Shown here: piece after piece, positions 27,972-38,655 of the stretch | Position numbering within the stretch: the first letter of the stretch is position 1 | Layout of the letters: the number at the start of each line of letters is the position of its first letter | Assembly (NCBI RefSeq): GCF_050003625.1 | Contig: NC_134397.1 | Location: 99,308,162-99,372,161, forward strand | DNA length: 64,000 bases | Direction of reading: 5' to 3' | Source of the DNA: Haematobia irritans | Lineage: Eukaryota > Arthropoda > Insecta > Diptera > Muscidae | Made by a program: the position numbers and the translations under genes | The notes under the pieces: model-generated | The model's input: the letters and a program-made list of their open reading frames with translations, nothing else | Told to the model about the DNA's origin: nothing | The model's database searches: none

Positions 27972-28660
27972 ACATATTTAAAGTAACAGATTTCAAAGTT
28001 TGAAGCTATTTCTTTTATTACATAGATTTCCCTTTTAATTATATTTTATCATCACTTTATATTTAGCATATAGCCAACCATCAAACAAACTTCAGATTGA
28101 GTATATGCCAAATGCATATTAACTGAGGCGAATAACTTGATTTTATTTTTTTGTTTATGTATATATATACATATATTTCTTTTTTTTTTTTTTTGAATTC
28201 AACTATAAAATATTAATTTCATATGTTTTAAGGCGCATGTAACTTCAAAAAGCAAATTAAACCTCAGTATATTAAGTCAAGTCAGTATGTATGTGTGTCG
28301 ATTATTACAGTCGCAGTCGAATCTATCTCTTATGACAAAACGAGATGACCATCATAATATAACATATATTGGGAACGAAACATAAGTTAAACCTCAATAT
28401 GTATGGTAAACCTTAGCATACGCAGCTAAACTACTGTATTGATGCCACAGCAGTATTATGAACACTTTATTCTTGACACATTCTACCGGCTCTATGAAGC
28501 CCCTCCCAGTCGAGTTGTCAAGCAATTATCAAACATGCAATCTGTCCTATTGGCTGTAAATATAAATTTCTCCAGGTATCAAATAAATCCAAATTATCAA
28601 TTTATTTTATATACTTATGGTTTTGACAGAATAAATCTGAAAAGCCCTATTGGACTCCAA
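27972..28660. other. Unrecognised AT-rich DNA
   Basis: No confident gene. If the adjacent primer site is real, the part near 28660 would be the start of the internal region of a minus-strand LTR element, but no gag is readable. Confidence 0.35.
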
Positions 28661-29180
28661 ACCCTTTGGGCGCCAGTGTTACGCGCAGACTCAGTTATAA
28701 TTTTTGTGTCCATCCCGTCACTCGGGTGCGCTTGCATTTTAGCACGAACTAGCTCGTCGGATATGGGTGGATTCTTTGTGACTTCGTGACACAAAGGCCG
28801 CCGTAGCACGAATATCGTACCAGTTCTTACCTGATACCTGAAACAACGTGCAGCAGGCTTTGACCATCCCTTCCCGTCCGTGCTGCTGTAGTCAGACTAT
28901 TTGATATTAATCTGACCGGATTGTATAAAGTCCGGCCAACTTACCCTACACTTACATATTTTCCTCTGTTCGCCCCCTATCAATTTGCTTATATTCATTA
29001 CATGCGCCAAATTTCGTTCCTTTATTTCATTGTGACTTATTTACTTATTTCACTCACATATTATGTCTTAGATTAATTGTACCTACTCTGCTAAGAGTAG
29101 TATAGGTTAGTCTTACACTATTCAAACGAAATATACCGCTTAATAAATATATTGTCTTATACAGATTTGTTCTCTTCAAT
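28661..29180 (-). mobile_element. Probable 5' LTR plus tRNA-Lys-type primer-binding site (minus)
   Basis: On the minus strand an LTR-like end GCGCGTAACA is followed by one base and TGGCGCCCAA. The first ten bases are complementary to the 3' end of insect tRNA-Lys, the primer used by many Gypsy-type elements. The LTR body would be 28677 to about 29180. The outer border is uncertain and no second LTR is seen. Confidence 0.45.
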
Positions 29181-29571
29181 TTTCCATTTTTTTTTTTTGT
29201 ATGATAAATCAAGACTTTAATTATTTTCTATCGGGCACACATATAATTTTCTAATAAAATTACAAAATCGAAACGGTCCACCATGGGTTAACTAGAGCAA
29301 TTTCTATTTTCATATTCTCTGACCAAAGGCCGGAATGCACCTCTAGCGAAAAATTTCATTCCCATAAGAAATGCATTGCTATTTATGCTAACGAAATTTT
29401 CGGTAGCGTTCAATTTCGTAAGCTGGTACGCACCTCTAATGAAAATAACAGGTTTGTCAAAAGCATATTTTGGCAGCAAACATTTAATTTATTACAATCA
29501 TTGTGTGCGTAAGAGTTTTAAAAGGTCTGTAAATAATAAACAATTTATTTGAGGAATATTTGGAACATATA

Positions 29572-30503
29572 AAGGGTGATTCTTTTGAGGTTAGGATTTT
29601 CATGCATTAGTATTTGACAGATCACGTGGGATTTCAGACATGGTGTCAAAGAGAAAGATGCTCAGTATGCTTTGACATTTCATCATGAATAGACTTACGA
29701 TCTGCCACAACGTCGAATTTTCAGTGAATGGGCCCTAGAAAAGTTGGCAGAAAATCCGCTTTTTTATCGACAAATTTTGTTCAGCGATGAGGCTCATTTC
29801 TGGTTGAATGGCTACGTAAATAAGCAAAATTGCCGCATTTGGAGTGAAGAGCAACCAGAAGCCGTTCAAGAACTGCCCATGCATCCCGAAAAATGCACTG
29901 TTTGGTGTGGTTTGTACGCTGGTGGAATCATTGGACCGTATTTTTTCAAAGATGATGTTGGACGCAACGTTACGGTGAATGGCGATCGCTATCGTTCGAT
30001 GCTAACAAACTTTTTGTTGCCAAAAATGGAAGAACTGAACTTGGTTGACATGTGGTTTCAACAAGATGGCGCTACATGCCACACAGCTCGCGATTCTATG
30101 GCCATTTTGAGGGAAAACTTCGGAGAACAATTCATCTCAAGAAATGGACCGGTAAGTTGGCCACCAAGATCATGCGATTTGACGCCTTTAGACTATTTTT
30201 TGTGGGGCTACGTCAAGTCTAAAGTCTACAGAAATAAGCCAGCAACTATTCCAGCTTTGGAAGACAACATTTCCGAATAAATTCGGGCTATTCCGGCCGA
30301 AATGCTCGAAAAAGTTGCCCAAAATTGGACTTTCCGAATGGACCACCTAAGACGCAGCCGCGGTCAACATTTAAATGAAATTATCTTCAAAAAGTAAATG
30401 TCATGGACCAATCTAACGTTTCAAATAAAGAACCGATGAGATTTTGCAAATTTTATGCGTTTTTTTTTTTTTAAAGTTATCAAGCTCTTAACAAATCACC
30501 CTT
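29572..30503 (+). mobile_element. DD41D mariner-like element M2
   Basis: A 932-bp element with the same ends as M1 and a TA duplication (29570-29571, 30504-30505). The paralogous empty sites in the MITEs at 58.1 and 59.5 kb have a single TA at this position, proving the insertion boundaries. Confidence 0.95.
29685..30397 (+). pseudogene. Broken DD41D mariner transposase (M2)
   Basis: The catalytic domain is open from 29744 ([20 protein letters not shown]) with all three Asp residues: [12 protein letters not shown] and [10 protein letters not shown], 41 residues between the last two. The N-terminus is deleted: six codons after ATG 29685 the sequence jumps to CTGCCACAACGTCG, out of frame, so the helix-turn-helix region is absent. 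A stop replaces Glu at 30278. The same deletion junction is present in M3. Confidence 0.9.
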
Positions 30504-30883
30504 TATTAACAATTTTTAAAAGCGATTAGCTGCTTTACAATTTGTGTACACAGCCCTGTTTTTTTGTTGTAGACTTAAATAAATTTTTGCTACCGAAAAT
30601 TTCGCTGGAGGTGCATACCGGCCTTAATATTTTGCATTTATATGGTTGCCAGTGCTGGATAGTAAAAGAAAAGAAAACAAGACTTACTGAGCTTTATTTA
30701 TCGTATTACGCTCTCTTCGCCTTTTCGTACAATTCTCCGGGGGTATTTACTGCAGTCACTAATTCACCACACTTCTATGGCTGATGCAATGGTAATTCTT
30801 TGTTGTTTCTTCAGCCCACTTAGATGATATTGAGTGTGGAATTCTTTTTGGGTATCCAACGCAGCGGCAGAGAATTAAGAGGC

Positions 30884-31605
30884 TGAGTGGATGATTAGAA
30901 GACCTCAGCCACGTAGGCCACGACCACCGCGAACAGCACAACCCATCTGAGACTTCGTTTATCTTTGTCATTAACAATCCTTTTCGCAGCGATCAGATGA
31001 ACAATAAGATGCCGACTTCACCATTTAGGATTATAGTGGTTAATAAAATTGCAGATTTAGTTGCGATTTATTTGCTGGGAATTGAATTATAAGTATAAGT
31101 ATTGTTTTTTTATTGGTTCACACACGTGTTCAAGTGCCGAATCGGTTTTCGTTCACCTCTTATCTTCAGCTCCACCAAAACGGAAAAGAGCCTCTCCAAG
31201 AACATAACTCAATCATCCAAACCTGTTCTGTCAATTATAATCGATCTCACGATAAAATCACACTAATCGTCTAGCCGATGACTGTTTTCTTTTCGTTACC
31301 AACACTGATTTTTGAAATGGATTACACCAATAAACTAAAATTTAATTGAAAATTAAATAGGGACCTTACAAAAAATTTTATTACACATTGTTGTTGTTAT
31401 TTTTGTTATAAATGCTTTTGTTTTAAATTTTGTTGAGTTATAAATTCAAATATAATTATACCATGCATATAAAAATTCATATATAATTTCATTTCATTAC
31501 TCTTATATACTATTAGTTTTTTCCTTTTTGTTTTTTATTTAATTATTTTTTTTTCGTTTTTGTGTTATATATGATTTTTTTATCTTTGAGTTTGCTAATT
31601 TCCCA
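30884..31605 (+). mobile_element. Second LTR of the env-bearing element
   Basis: About 722 bp, TGAGTGGATG to GCTAATTTCCCA. It matches the LTR at 18788-19440 along its whole length with indels. It is preceded by only about 30 bp of the element interior (GCAGCGGCAGAGAATTAAG). This is a 3' end fragment, not a solo LTR in the strict sense. Confidence 0.78.
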
Positions 31606-32087
31606 AGAAGTTTACAAACTTTAAAACTTCATTTACGATTTATTGAAAAAATACTATTTATCTACAACACGAATAGACTACCAAATTAACTTACAAAACT
31701 GCTATTTATAAAGGAAGTCTTCTGGCTGAACGAAATTAAATCACTAGTTATAAGTACGAATATGTTATGGCCTGGATACCCTATTACTCGTGAAAACTGG
31801 AATATCTTTACAACGGAGTTAGTTAATAAGATAAGTATAAATAATCTTCCCACTAATATTCGGAGAAAGCAAACAAGCGAATTACAAATATATAAATACC
31901 TCAATCATTTGCTATCGGAATATTATTTAAAGGACGACACGAATTGGCTAATAGTAAAATATGTATTTAGAGAGCAGGAGATATTGACTTGAACGGAAAT
32001 ACATATAGAACACTTCATAGCACGGTGCCCAGTGTTTTGTGAAAACAGATTATCCATATTTCAAAAGGAATATCTTACTCTAAACGA
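31606..32087 (+). other. Possible LINE 3' coding scrap, otherwise unrecognised
   Basis: The segment 32005-32085 reads HFIARCPVFCENRLSIF, which resembles the Cys/His motif at the end of LINE ORF2 proteins. Together with the open frame 31762-31992 it may be a remnant of a different LINE, but similarity is weak. Confidence 0.35.
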
Positions 32088-32427
32088 GGGAGCCACCGTG
32101 GTGCAATGGTTAGCAAGCCCGCCTTGCATACACAAGGTCGTGGGTTCGATTCCTGCTACGACCGAACACCAAAAAGTTTTTCAGCGGTGGATTATCCCAC
32201 CTCAGTAATGTTGGTGACATTTCTGAGGGTTTCAAAGCTTGTCTAAGTGGTTTCACTGGAATGTGGAACGCCGTTCGGACTCGGCTATAAAAAGGAGGTC
32301 CCTTGTCATTGAGCTTAACATGGAATCGGGCAGCACTCAGTGATAAGAGAGAAGTTCACCACTGTGGTATCACAATAGACTGAATAGTCTAAGTGAGCCT
32401 GATACATCGGGCTGTCACATAACTTAA
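32088..32427 (+). mobile_element. tRNA-derived SINE
   Basis: Full length with box A and a perfect box B (GGTTCGATTCC). The tail is decayed to TAACTTAATCT. Flanks share only TCTAAA, so the target duplication is unclear. Confidence 0.92.
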
Positions 32428-33756
32428 TCTAAAAGACATGACGCTACAAAGTAGCATGACTTTAAATTGGTTAATATAACTTCTTTATATGAAGTATTAA
32501 TATTTATCTAGTTAAAATCGTACACCATATGAAATACACAACAATAAAGAAGAAAACAATACTATACGAATACTACAATGTATTCCAAAGAGTCAATGTC
32601 TCTTTTTATACCCTGCGCCCCACTGTGGAACAGGGTATTATAAGTTAGTGCATATGTTTGCAACACCCAGAAGGAGACGAGATAGACACATGGTGTCAAA
32701 GATTATCTGATTTCCCAAGATGTCTAAATTCTTCCCCTTTTTTCTAATAGGCTCATGAGTTTAGGTTCATACATGTATGAGAGAGTTGGAAAAAATGGGT
32801 ATGATGTTACGAATCTAAAAAAGAAAAGAAAATTAAGTATTTTCAATTTGATTAATAGGCCTGTTTCTGCACTCTTTTCATTCAACATTTATGCCAAAAG
32901 AAATTACTTCAAGTAAATTGTGTTTATTTTTATTTTGTTGAGTATTTATTGGTACCGTATCTTTACAAATTACATTGCCATATAAGACATAATGACTAAT
33001 ATGGTTTATTTATAATTATATGACAATAAAAATGGCAATTTTACTGGAACTTAATACCCACCTTAAGTCATTAAATCATTAAGATATGTCTATTATGCTC
33101 CCTGGTGTTCTTTCTACGTTAAGTTTTCTACAGGTTTTCTGAGAAAATAGGAATTTTTACTTTACAGTTTTAATTTTGGAAACACGCCCGTAGTAGCGGC
33201 CAATTCAAAATGTTTCCCTCTTTTAACTTCTTTATTTGTCAATTGTTGTTTTTTTATCTCTTTTTGTTCGTGTTTTTGTCTAAACGAAAAATTTTAGAGT
33301 CACAAATTATTATACATTATTGGTCCCCCGAACACAGCTATTTAGACACATGATTGTTACGAATACAATTTTAAAGAGGAATTGGAGAAAATGTTGCAAA
33401 GAAACCTTCCAACAAGCAAAATAGATAACGAACGTGTGTGAACTTAAAGTCGTGCACTTTTATCTAATCAAGAACAAGAGGCAATTTGGACATCTTGTTA
33501 TAATCTCAAAGTCTTTGCATGGTGTCTTTGGCAAAAATGCTCAGGGTGGGCTCCTGAGTCGATATAGCCATGTCCGTCTGTCCGTGAACACATTTTTGTA
33601 ATCAAAGTCTAGGTCGCAGTTTTAGTCCAATCGACTTCAAATTTGCCACAAGTATGTGTTTTGGCTCAGAATAGATTCCTATCCATATCGCCCGATATGG
33701 ACTAATACGGTCCCAGAAGCCAGAGTTTTACCCCAATTTTGTTGAAATTTTGCACT

Positions 33757-34110
33757 AGGTTTAGGTTTAGGTTTAGGTTATGTGGCAGCCCGAGGTATCA
33801 GGTTCACTTAGACTATTCAGTCCATTGTGATACCACAATGGTGAACTTCTCTCTTATCACTGAGTGCTGCCCGATTCCATGTTAAGCTCAATGACAAGGG
33901 ACCTCCTTTTTATAGCCGAGTCCGAACGTCGTTCCACATTCCAGTGAAACCACTTAGAGAAGCTTTGAAACCCTCAGAAATGTCACCAGCATTACTGAGG
34001 TGGGATAATCCACCGCTGAAAAACTTTTTGGTGTTCGGTCGTAGCAGGAATCGAACCCACGACCTTGTGTATGCAAGGCGGGCATGCTAACCATTGCACC
34101 ACGGTGGCTC
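33757..34110 (-). mobile_element. tRNA-derived SINE
   Basis: Reverse-strand copy with a clean GGTTTAGGTTTAGG tail and intact box B. It is inserted in the TTGCAC(A/T)... block of the surrounding repeat. Confidence 0.93.
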
Positions 34111-34904
34111 CTAGGAGTACAATTAGTAGTGTAATCAAGTGTGCCAAGTTTTATTGAAATCGGTTCAGATTTAGATATAGCTCCCATATATATCGTTCGC
34201 CCGATTTAAACTCATATGACCACAGTGGCCAATCTTTTACTCCGATTTAATTGAAATTTTGCACAGGGAGTAGACTTAGCATTGTAGCTATGCGTGCCAA
34301 ATTTGGTTGAAATCGGTTCAGATTTAGATATATCTCCCATATATAGCTTTCGCCCGATTTACACTCATATGACCACAGAGGCCAATTTTTAACTCCGATT
34401 TAGTTGAAATTTTGCACAGGGAGTAGAATTAGCATTGTTGCTATGCGTGCCAAATTGTTCAAATCGGTTCAGATTTAGATATAGCTCCCATATATATGTT
34501 TTTCTGATTTCGACAAAAATGGTCTAAATACCAACATTTTCCTTGTAAAATCGCCACTGCTTAAACAATGACTAATTTTCCTAAACTTCTAATACATATA
34601 TTTATGATACATATAATACATATATATCATAAATAAACTTTTGCGAAGTTTCCTTAAAATTGCTTCAGATTTAAATGTTTCCCATATTTTTATACCCTCC
34701 ATCATAGGATGGGGGTATATTAACTTTGTCATTCCGTTTGTAACACATCGAAATATTGCTCTAAGACCCCATAAAGTATATATATTCTGGGTCGTGGTGA
34801 GATTCTGAGTCGATCTAAGCATGTCCGTCCGTCCGTCCGTCCGTCCGTCTGTTGAAACAAGCTATCGACTTGAAACTTGGCACAAGTAGTTGTTATCAAT
34901 GTAG

Positions 34905-36020
34905 GTCGGATGGTATTGAAAATGGGCCATATTGGTCCACTTTTACGTATAGCCCCCATATAAAGGGACCCTCAGATTTGGCTTGTGGAGCCTCTAACAG
35001 AAGCATATTTCATCCGATCCGGCTGAAATTTGGTACATGGTGTTGGTATATGGTCTCTAACAACCATGCAAAAATTGGTCCACATCGGTCCATAATTATA
35101 TATAGCCCCCATATAAACCGATTCCCAGATTTGGCTTGCGGAGCCTAAAACAGAACCAAATTTCATCCGATGCGGCTGAAATTTGGTACATGGTGTTGGT
35201 ATACGGTCTCTAACAACCATGCAAAAATTGGTCCACATCGGTCCATAATTATATATAGCCCCCATATAAAACGATCCCCAGATTTGGCTTCCGGAGCCTC
35301 TAAGAGAAGCATATTTCATCCGATCCGGCTGAAATTTGGTACATGGTGTTGGCATATGGTCTCTAACAACCATGCAAAAATTGTTCCACATCGGTCCATA
35401 ATTATATATAGCCCCCATATAAACCGATCCCCAGATTTGGCTTGCGGAGCCTCAAAGAGAAGAAAATTTCATCCGATCCGGCTGAAATTTGGTACATGAT
35501 GTTGGTATATGGTCTCTAACAACCATGCAAAAATTGGTCCATATCGGTCCTTAATTATATATAGCGCCCATATAAACCGATCCCCAGATTTGGGTTCCGG
35601 AGCCTCAAAGAGAAGCAAATTTCATCCGATCCGCCTGAAATTTGGTACATGATATTGGTATATGGTCTCTAACAACCAAAAATTGGTCCACATCGATTCT
35701 TAATTATATATAGCCCCCATATAAACCGATCCCCAGATTTGGCTTGCGAAGTCTCCAAGAGAAGAAAATTTCATCCAATCCGGTTGTAATTTGGAACATG
35801 GTGTTAGTATATGATCTTTAACAAGCGTGCAAGAATTGGTCCATATCGGTCCATAATTATATATAGCCCCCATATAAAACGTTCTCCAGATTTGACCTCC
35901 GGAGCCTCTTGGAGGAGCAAAATTCATCCGATCCGCTTCAAATTAGGAACGTGGTGTTAGTATATGGTCGCTAACAACCATACCAAAATTGGTCCAATCA
36001 CACAAAAATTGGTCCATATC
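34905..36020. repeat. Tandem array, period about 155 bp
   Basis: The phrase AACCATGCAAAAATTGGTCC recurs near 35061, 35216, 35370 and 35521, with more diverged units on each side. Each unit also has ATATATAGCCCCCATATAAA. About seven units in all, inside the mini-me-like repeat. Confidence 0.85.
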
Positions 36021-36054
36021 GGTTCATAATCATGGTTGCCACTAGAGCCAAAAA

Positions 36055-36370
36055 TAGTCTACCAAAATTTTATTTCTATAGAAAATTTTGTCAAAATTTT
36101 ATTTCTATAGAAAATTTTGTCAAAATTTTATTTCTAGAGAAAAATTTGTTAAAATTTTATTCGGTTCATAATAAAATTTTCATCATTGTCAAAATTTTAT
36201 TTCTATACAAAATTTTGTTCAAATTTTATTCGGTTCATGATCATGGTTGCCACTCGAGCCAAAAATAATAAGTCAAAAGTTTATTTCTATAGAAAATTTT
36301 GTGAAAATTTTATTTCTATAGGAAATTTTGTTAAAATTTTATTTCCGTAGAAAATTTTGTCAAAATGTTA
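36055..36370. repeat. Short tandem repeats, period about 29 bp
   Basis: Repeats of AAAATTTTATTTCTATAGAA with small gaps, interrupted once by a second copy of the ATCATGGTTGCCACT(A/C)GAGC motif. Confidence 0.85.
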
Positions 36371-36663
36371 TGTCTACTTTTTCAAACTGAATTATATACG
36401 TATTGGATCGATCTTTTTTGATTTAATATATACCACGTATGGACTTACATACAATTTAGAAGATGGTGTTGGGAAGTTTTAAGATACCTTGCCATCGGCA
36501 AGCGTTACCGCAACTTAAGTAATTCGATTGTGGATGTCAGTGTTTAGCAGAAGTTTCTACGCAATCCATGATGGAGGGTACATAAGCTTCGGCCTGGCCG
36601 AACTTACGGCCGTATATACTTGTTTTTACTAACATTGTGTTCCACCCTAGTGCCGACTTCAAT

Positions 36664-37000
36664 CAATGGTTAGCATGCCCGCCTTGCATACACAAGGTCG
36701 TGGGTTCGATTCCTGCAACGACCGAACACCAAAAAGTTTTTCAGCGGTGGATTATCCCACCTCAGTAATGCTGGTGACATTTCTGAGGGTTTCAAAGCTT
36801 CTCCAATTGGTTTCACTGCAATTTGGAACGCCGTTCGGACTCGGCTATAAAAAGGAGGTCCCTTGTCATTGAGCTTAACATGGAATCGGGCAGCACTCAG
36901 TGATAAGAGAGAAGTTCACCACTGTGGTATCACAATGGACTGAATAGTCTAAGTGAGCCTGATACATCGGGCTGCCACATAACCTAACCTAACCTAACCT
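36664..37000 (+). mobile_element. tRNA-derived SINE, 5' truncated
   Basis: Lacks the first bases of the head (box A is cut), has a perfect box B and a long CCTAACCTAACCTAACCT tail. It sits in the last part of the outer repeat. Confidence 0.92.
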
Positions 37001-37507
37001 AGCCCCCATCACATTTGACGGATATGATATGGTATCGAAAATTTAGGTCTACAAAGTGGTGCAGGGTATAATATAGTCGGCCCCGCCCGACTTTAGACTT
37101 TCCTTACTTGTTTATTGTTTATTTTGAATCATTAAACAAAATAGATTTTTCATATATATTTGTCATTATTATATACACCCTCAAAAAAATTGCTTCTCTA
37201 ACATATGTTCCAAACATATTTTGCAGGAAGCACATATATTTATTATTGGATATTGCCGAAACATTATTATGTTTGTTTTATGTGTACATATTATATGTTT
37301 GGAAGAATTTTGAACCCAAAAATATTATATGCTTGGAATAATTTTCTCTCAGAGAAGATTGTGCTCAAAAAATGTGTTTCTGCCTAATTGCACATTCCTT
37401 CACATTTTTCTCACTTCCTCGATATTTTTTAGTTCTTAGGATATTTTTCTGCAATACAAACAATGCTGAAGAAATTATTTACTTAAATTTGTTAAATTTT
37501 AACTTTC

Positions 37508-37575
37508 GTCTGGACCGAGAATCGAACCGAGGACCATACAGTTTGTAAGCCAACACACTATCCACAGGGCTACGT
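37508..37575 (-). repeat. tRNA-like SINE head (second family)
   Basis: On the minus strand a TGTGGATAGTGTGTTGGC box A-like region is followed 35 bp later by GGTTCGATTCTC, a box B match. It continues into non-tRNA sequence, so it is a SINE or tRNA relic, not a tRNA gene. Confidence 0.5.
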
Positions 37576-37696
37576 AGCTTTTATAAATAGTCACAATAGA
37601 CAATTATGGTTATATAATTACATTTATATAGCATAGTTTGCAGCGCCCACGAGCGGATGCAAACAAAACATTATTCAACAGAAACATACATTTGTT

Positions 37697-37772
37697 GGCC
37701 ACGTGGAGCAAGGTTAGCATGTCCGCCTTGCAAAGGGTCCTGGGTTCAATCCCTACTCCGACCGAACACCAT
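37697..37772 (+). repeat. tRNA-like SINE head (variant of main SINE)
   Basis: CGTGGAGCAAGGTTAGCATG and GGGTTCAATCCCTACTCC resemble the main SINE head but the following body differs and no CCTAA tail is found. Confidence 0.55.
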
Positions 37773-38637
37773 TTTTTAATTTATAAATTTATATATTACT
37801 AAATTAATTTCTTACGATGAAACTTCGAAATGTGTGTTATTAAAGTGTTTAATGTCGAACGACATTAAACCATGAATTTTTCCAAAGAAAATTGCAAAGT
37901 TTCAAATTATAAAATTTTTTCCTTAATTTGTTTTGAATTAGTTAAAATCGTCTTGTTTTGATTATTTAACATTCATTTGTTTTCTATTTCAATGTCTATT
38001 GTATTTCTTTTCAATATTTTACATATTCAATTTTTTACTAACAAAAGCACGACCCACCCTAATATACAATTCATACTTCCAATAATTCATATGACATTCA
38101 AATCAACGACCTCTTCATTTTTTGGCACCTTCTTTTTGCATTCTCAACTAATCATTTGCCTGCAATCATAGGGTAACGGTATGACCCTTTTGTTGTTGTT
38201 GTTTTCCAACGCATAGGAGTGAGAACTAATGCATGCAACAGATCAGTAGTCGTCAACTCGTTAAACCGGTCGCGTCATTGCAACAAAACGATCAATCATA
38301 AAATAAATAGTTATTAATATAGAAAACAAAAGAAAATGACATTACAACCAACCTAAAGTGAACTATTTTTATGAAATATAATAATTAAACTAAAATGAAT
38401 AAACTTGTACATCTATAGTGAAATTATAAATAAAACATTTTAAATACAAAACAAACATAAAAGTGTTAATTATTCAAGGCAAAGTGTGGTAAAATCGGAC
38501 GAACATCAGTGACATTTTTAGAGGTCAAAGTCGACCTCAAAACTTTTAGTGAAAAATAGAAAGCTCTATATCGACCTCAAAATACACTCAAAAACCCCAT
38601 ATAAATTTAGTGGGAATTTACGCCCCCACTAAACATT
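37773..38637. other. Unrecognised DNA, probably including a 5' LTR
   Basis: No gene. The stretch ends ACTAAACA-TT right before a primer-binding site, so an LTR ending in CA at 38635 is likely. Its 5' border cannot be fixed because no second LTR is visible. Confidence 0.4.
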
Positions 38638-38655
38638 TGGTCCTTCGAGCCGGAT
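38638..38655 (+). promoter_or_regulatory. Primer-binding site complementary to tRNA-Tyr
   Basis: TGGTCCTTCGAGCCGGAT is the complement of the CCA-ended 3' terminus of tRNA-Tyr (ATCCGGCTCGAAGGA plus CCA). It would prime minus-strand synthesis of an LTR retrotransposon. Placement two bases after a CA end is typical. Confidence 0.8.

Larger units (their letters stand above)
29337..30624 (-). mobile_element. 364-bp-type MITE (family C) split by mariner M2
   Basis: Inverted ends are AGGCCGGAATGCACCTC and its complement at 30624. Without the mariner it corresponds to the uninterrupted 364-bp copies at 58108-58471 and 59510-59873. It has no coding sequence. The flanking 3 bp are CAA and TAA, close to the TAA duplication of the other copies. 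Confidence 0.85.
34690..36627 (+). mobile_element. Second mini-me-like repeat nested in the first
   Basis: Starts TATACCCTCCATCATAGG and ends GGCCGTATATACTTGTTT. Near the start a TA-rich run is followed by a short core and (GTCC)n at 34824-34852. Microsatellite, core, GTCY repeat is the hallmark described for dipteran mini-me elements. ATGGAGGGTA near 36574 is the reverse complement of the beginning. It is non-coding. Confidence 0.7.
32611..37110 (+). mobile_element. Mini-me-like dispersed repeat split by nested insertions
   Basis: The outer element starts TATACCCTGCGCCCCACTG and ends CCTTACTTGTTT. Removing inserts restores a continuous repeat: an insert at about 32698-33517 (the host motif CACATGGTGTC recurs on both sides), a SINE at 33757-34110, a second repeat at 34690-36627, and a SINE at 36664-37000. 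Interior copies of the CCGATTTACACTCATATG block recur about every 130 bp. It is non-coding. Confidence 0.75.

Noticed and set aside
34905..36370. CRISPR-like array
   Set aside because: Eukaryotic context, units are whole tandem repeats of about 155 and 29 bp without unique spacers, inside a dispersed repeat.
36554..36627. Helitron terminus
   Set aside because: The hairpin-like subterminal motif near 36574 pairs with the repeat start; no TC start or CTRR end flanked by A and T was identified.
37508..37772. Possible tRNA genes
   Set aside because: Box A and box B are present, but the acceptor stems do not close and the heads continue into repeat bodies, so they are SINE heads.
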